DNA of 64,000 nt from Limnohabitans kasalickyi (GTDB taxonomy: Bacteria > Pseudomonadota > Gammaproteobacteria > Burkholderiales > Burkholderiaceae_C). Made by a program: the position numbers and the translations under genes. Positions 63,002 to 64,000 of this stretch are shown here, in pieces. The stretch spans positions 620,001 to 684,000 of the forward strand of contig OZ248407.1 of NCBI GenBank assembly GCA_965234325.1. The letters run 5' to 3'. The first letter of the stretch is position 1, and each line of letters begins with the position of its first letter. The notes under the pieces were generated by a model. The model did no database searches. It was given only the letters and a program-made list of their open reading frames with translations, and was not told the DNA's origin.

Positions 63002-64000
63002 ATGAAACAAGGCTTATCACTCCGCGTTTCCCAGCATCTGGCGCTCACGCCTCAGTTGCAGCAGTCCATCCGACTGCTTCAACTGTCCACGCTGGAGTTG
63101 AGCCAAGAGATCGAGCAAATGCTCGACGACAACCCCTTTCTCGACAAAGAATTTGAAGAGGCACCGCGTGAAGAGTTTGGCCTCGACAAGGCCGATGCGC
63201 CCACGCGCGACGAAGAGGTCGAGCCCGTGCGTGAGGTGCCGTCTCTGGATGGCGGCATGTCCGAAATCACCGTCGACAACACAGCCAGCGACACCGAGCC
63301 CAGCGTGGACGGTGTGGCAGAGAGTTGGGATGGCGATGGCAGCGTGGAGTTTTCCGCCGACGACTCCGAGTGGGGCGGCGACGCACCCGCCAGCAAAAAC
63401 AACAACACCGCCGACAGCGATGTGGCCGATGCCACCGAGCTGGCGCGCAGCCAAGAATCGCTGACGTCCTTTTTGCACCGCCAAGCTTTGGCACTGCGGC
63501 TGAGCGAGACCGATCGCGCCGCCCTGCGCTACTTGATCGAAAACCTCAACGATGACGGTTACCTCGAAGACAGTCTGCGCAGCTTGGCCGAAGGCTTGGG
63601 CGGCGACGACGAAGAGCAAATCGAAGAACTCGAACACCGCTTTCAAGTGGCACTGTCGCTGCTGCAAAGTCTTGAACCCGTGGGTGTGGGGGCTCGCCAT
63701 TTGGCCGAGTGCTTGACCTTGCAACTCAAGGCCATGGATGTGTTCAGCGAAGAAGCCACCAACGTGCGCGACGTGGCGCTGGCCATGTGCAAGCAGCCGC
63801 TGGAAATGCTGGCCAAACGCGATTTCAAACGCTTGGCTGTGGCCGTTAATGACAGCGAAGCCACTGTGAAGTTGGCCATTGCCTTGATCGCCCGTTTGGA
63901 GCCCAAACCCGGCCGCCGCTTTGCCGATGTGGAGCGCCATGTGGTGGTGCCCGATGTGTTGGTGACCCGTGTGGGCAAGTCCACCACCGCACCCAAATTT
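63002..64000 (+). CDS. rpoN: RNA polymerase sigma-54 factor RpoN (5' part)
   Basis: The first 333 codons are visible with no stop before the window ends. Region I is clear (MKQGLSLRVSQHLALTPQLQ; LLQLSTLELSQEIEQMLDDN), which binds enhancer-dependent activators. Region II is acidic and long (about 50-150), followed by the core-binding part ESLTSFLHRQALALRLSE and LEPVGVGARHLAECL. The DNA-binding RpoN box is beyond the window. Sigma-54 controls nitrogen and other functions and requires an activator ATPase. Confidence 0.95.
   Translation, partial: MKQGLSLRVSQHLALTPQLQQSIRLLQLSTLELSQEIEQMLDDNPFLDKEFEEAPREEFGLDKADAPTRDEEVEPVREVPSLDGGMSEITVDNTASDTEPSVDGVAESWDGDGSVEFSADDSEWGGDAPASKNNNTADSDVADATELARSQESLTSFLHRQALALRLSETDRAALRYLIENLNDDGYLEDSLRSLAEGLGGDDEEQIEELEHRFQVALSLLQSLEPVGVGARHLAECLTLQLKAMDVFSEEATNVRDVALAMCKQPLEMLAKRDFKRLAVAVNDSEATVKLAIALIARLEPKPGRRFADVERHVVVPDVLVTRVGKSTTAPKF

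Overview
The window is a 64-kb stretch of a gene-dense, moderately GC-rich bacterial chromosome. Gene content and order (tsaB-rimI-udg; uvrA/MFS/ssb; dapB-exbB-exbD-leuS-lptE-holA-proA; argS-SPOR-dsbA; lptA-lptB-rpoN; proteobacterial-type gshA with gshB) point to a betaproteobacterium of the Burkholderiales, most likely Comamonadaceae (Limnohabitans/Rhodoferax/Curvibacter-like). That placement is inferred from gene order and protein character, not from a search. No rRNA, tRNA, insertion sequence or prophage was recognised.

Layout. 1-3539: tsaB (3' end only), rimI, a family-4 uracil-DNA glycosylase, a DMT exporter and pyrF. 3563-4460: a small AT-rich accessory pocket with a BrnT/BrnA toxin-antitoxin pair, a perfect 20-bp palindrome at its promoter, and a solitary type I-E-like CRISPR repeat. 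4461-5800: two coupled glutathione transferases. 5815-12971: the most notable locus, a five-gene minus-strand operon (membrane di-iron desaturase/hydroxylase, 54-residue rubredoxin, unknown 526-residue anchored protein, AlkJ-like GMC alcohol dehydrogenase, AlkK-like acyl-CoA ligase) facing a divergent AraC-type regulator, with a 21-bp direct repeat between them. It resembles an alkane/terminal-oxidation pathway without an AlkB-type enzyme, aldehyde dehydrogenase or rubredoxin reductase. 12988-16748: serine hydrolase, MerR regulator and thioesterase, CYTH protein, glutaredoxin, SlyD. 16778-24653: uvrA, MFS exporter, ssb, an uncharacterised J-domain/zinc-ribbon gene pair, mnmA and nudJ.

24757-36247: proton-translocating transhydrogenase (pntAA-AB-B), fadD, mtnN, corA with a possible structured leader, hpf-ptsN-hprK, fur, bamE, dapB, exbBD. 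36354-46133: leuS, lptE, holA, proA, then gshA-kup-gshB, where a potassium transporter lies between the two glutathione synthesis genes. 46139-53549: a YafJ-type amidotransferase, a DHA2 efflux pump, a photolyase-like protein whose FAD domain comes first, a small membrane protein, malate synthase G and a SLAC1/TehA-type channel. 53603-58420: a LysR regulator coupled to a NaxD/ChbG-like deacetylase and an ArnT-like transferase, converging on GtrA and a polyprenyl-phosphate glycosyltransferase; together these look like a lipid A or envelope hexosamine-modification module. 58476-64000: argS, a SPOR protein, dsbA, lptA, lptB and the 5' part of rpoN.

Genes are tightly packed. Many stop/start codons overlap (ATGA, GTGA, TTGA) and several convergent pairs overlap at their 3' ends. 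Coordinates of proteins whose first in-frame codon was clearly upstream have been moved to the start best supported by ribosome-binding sites or family length.
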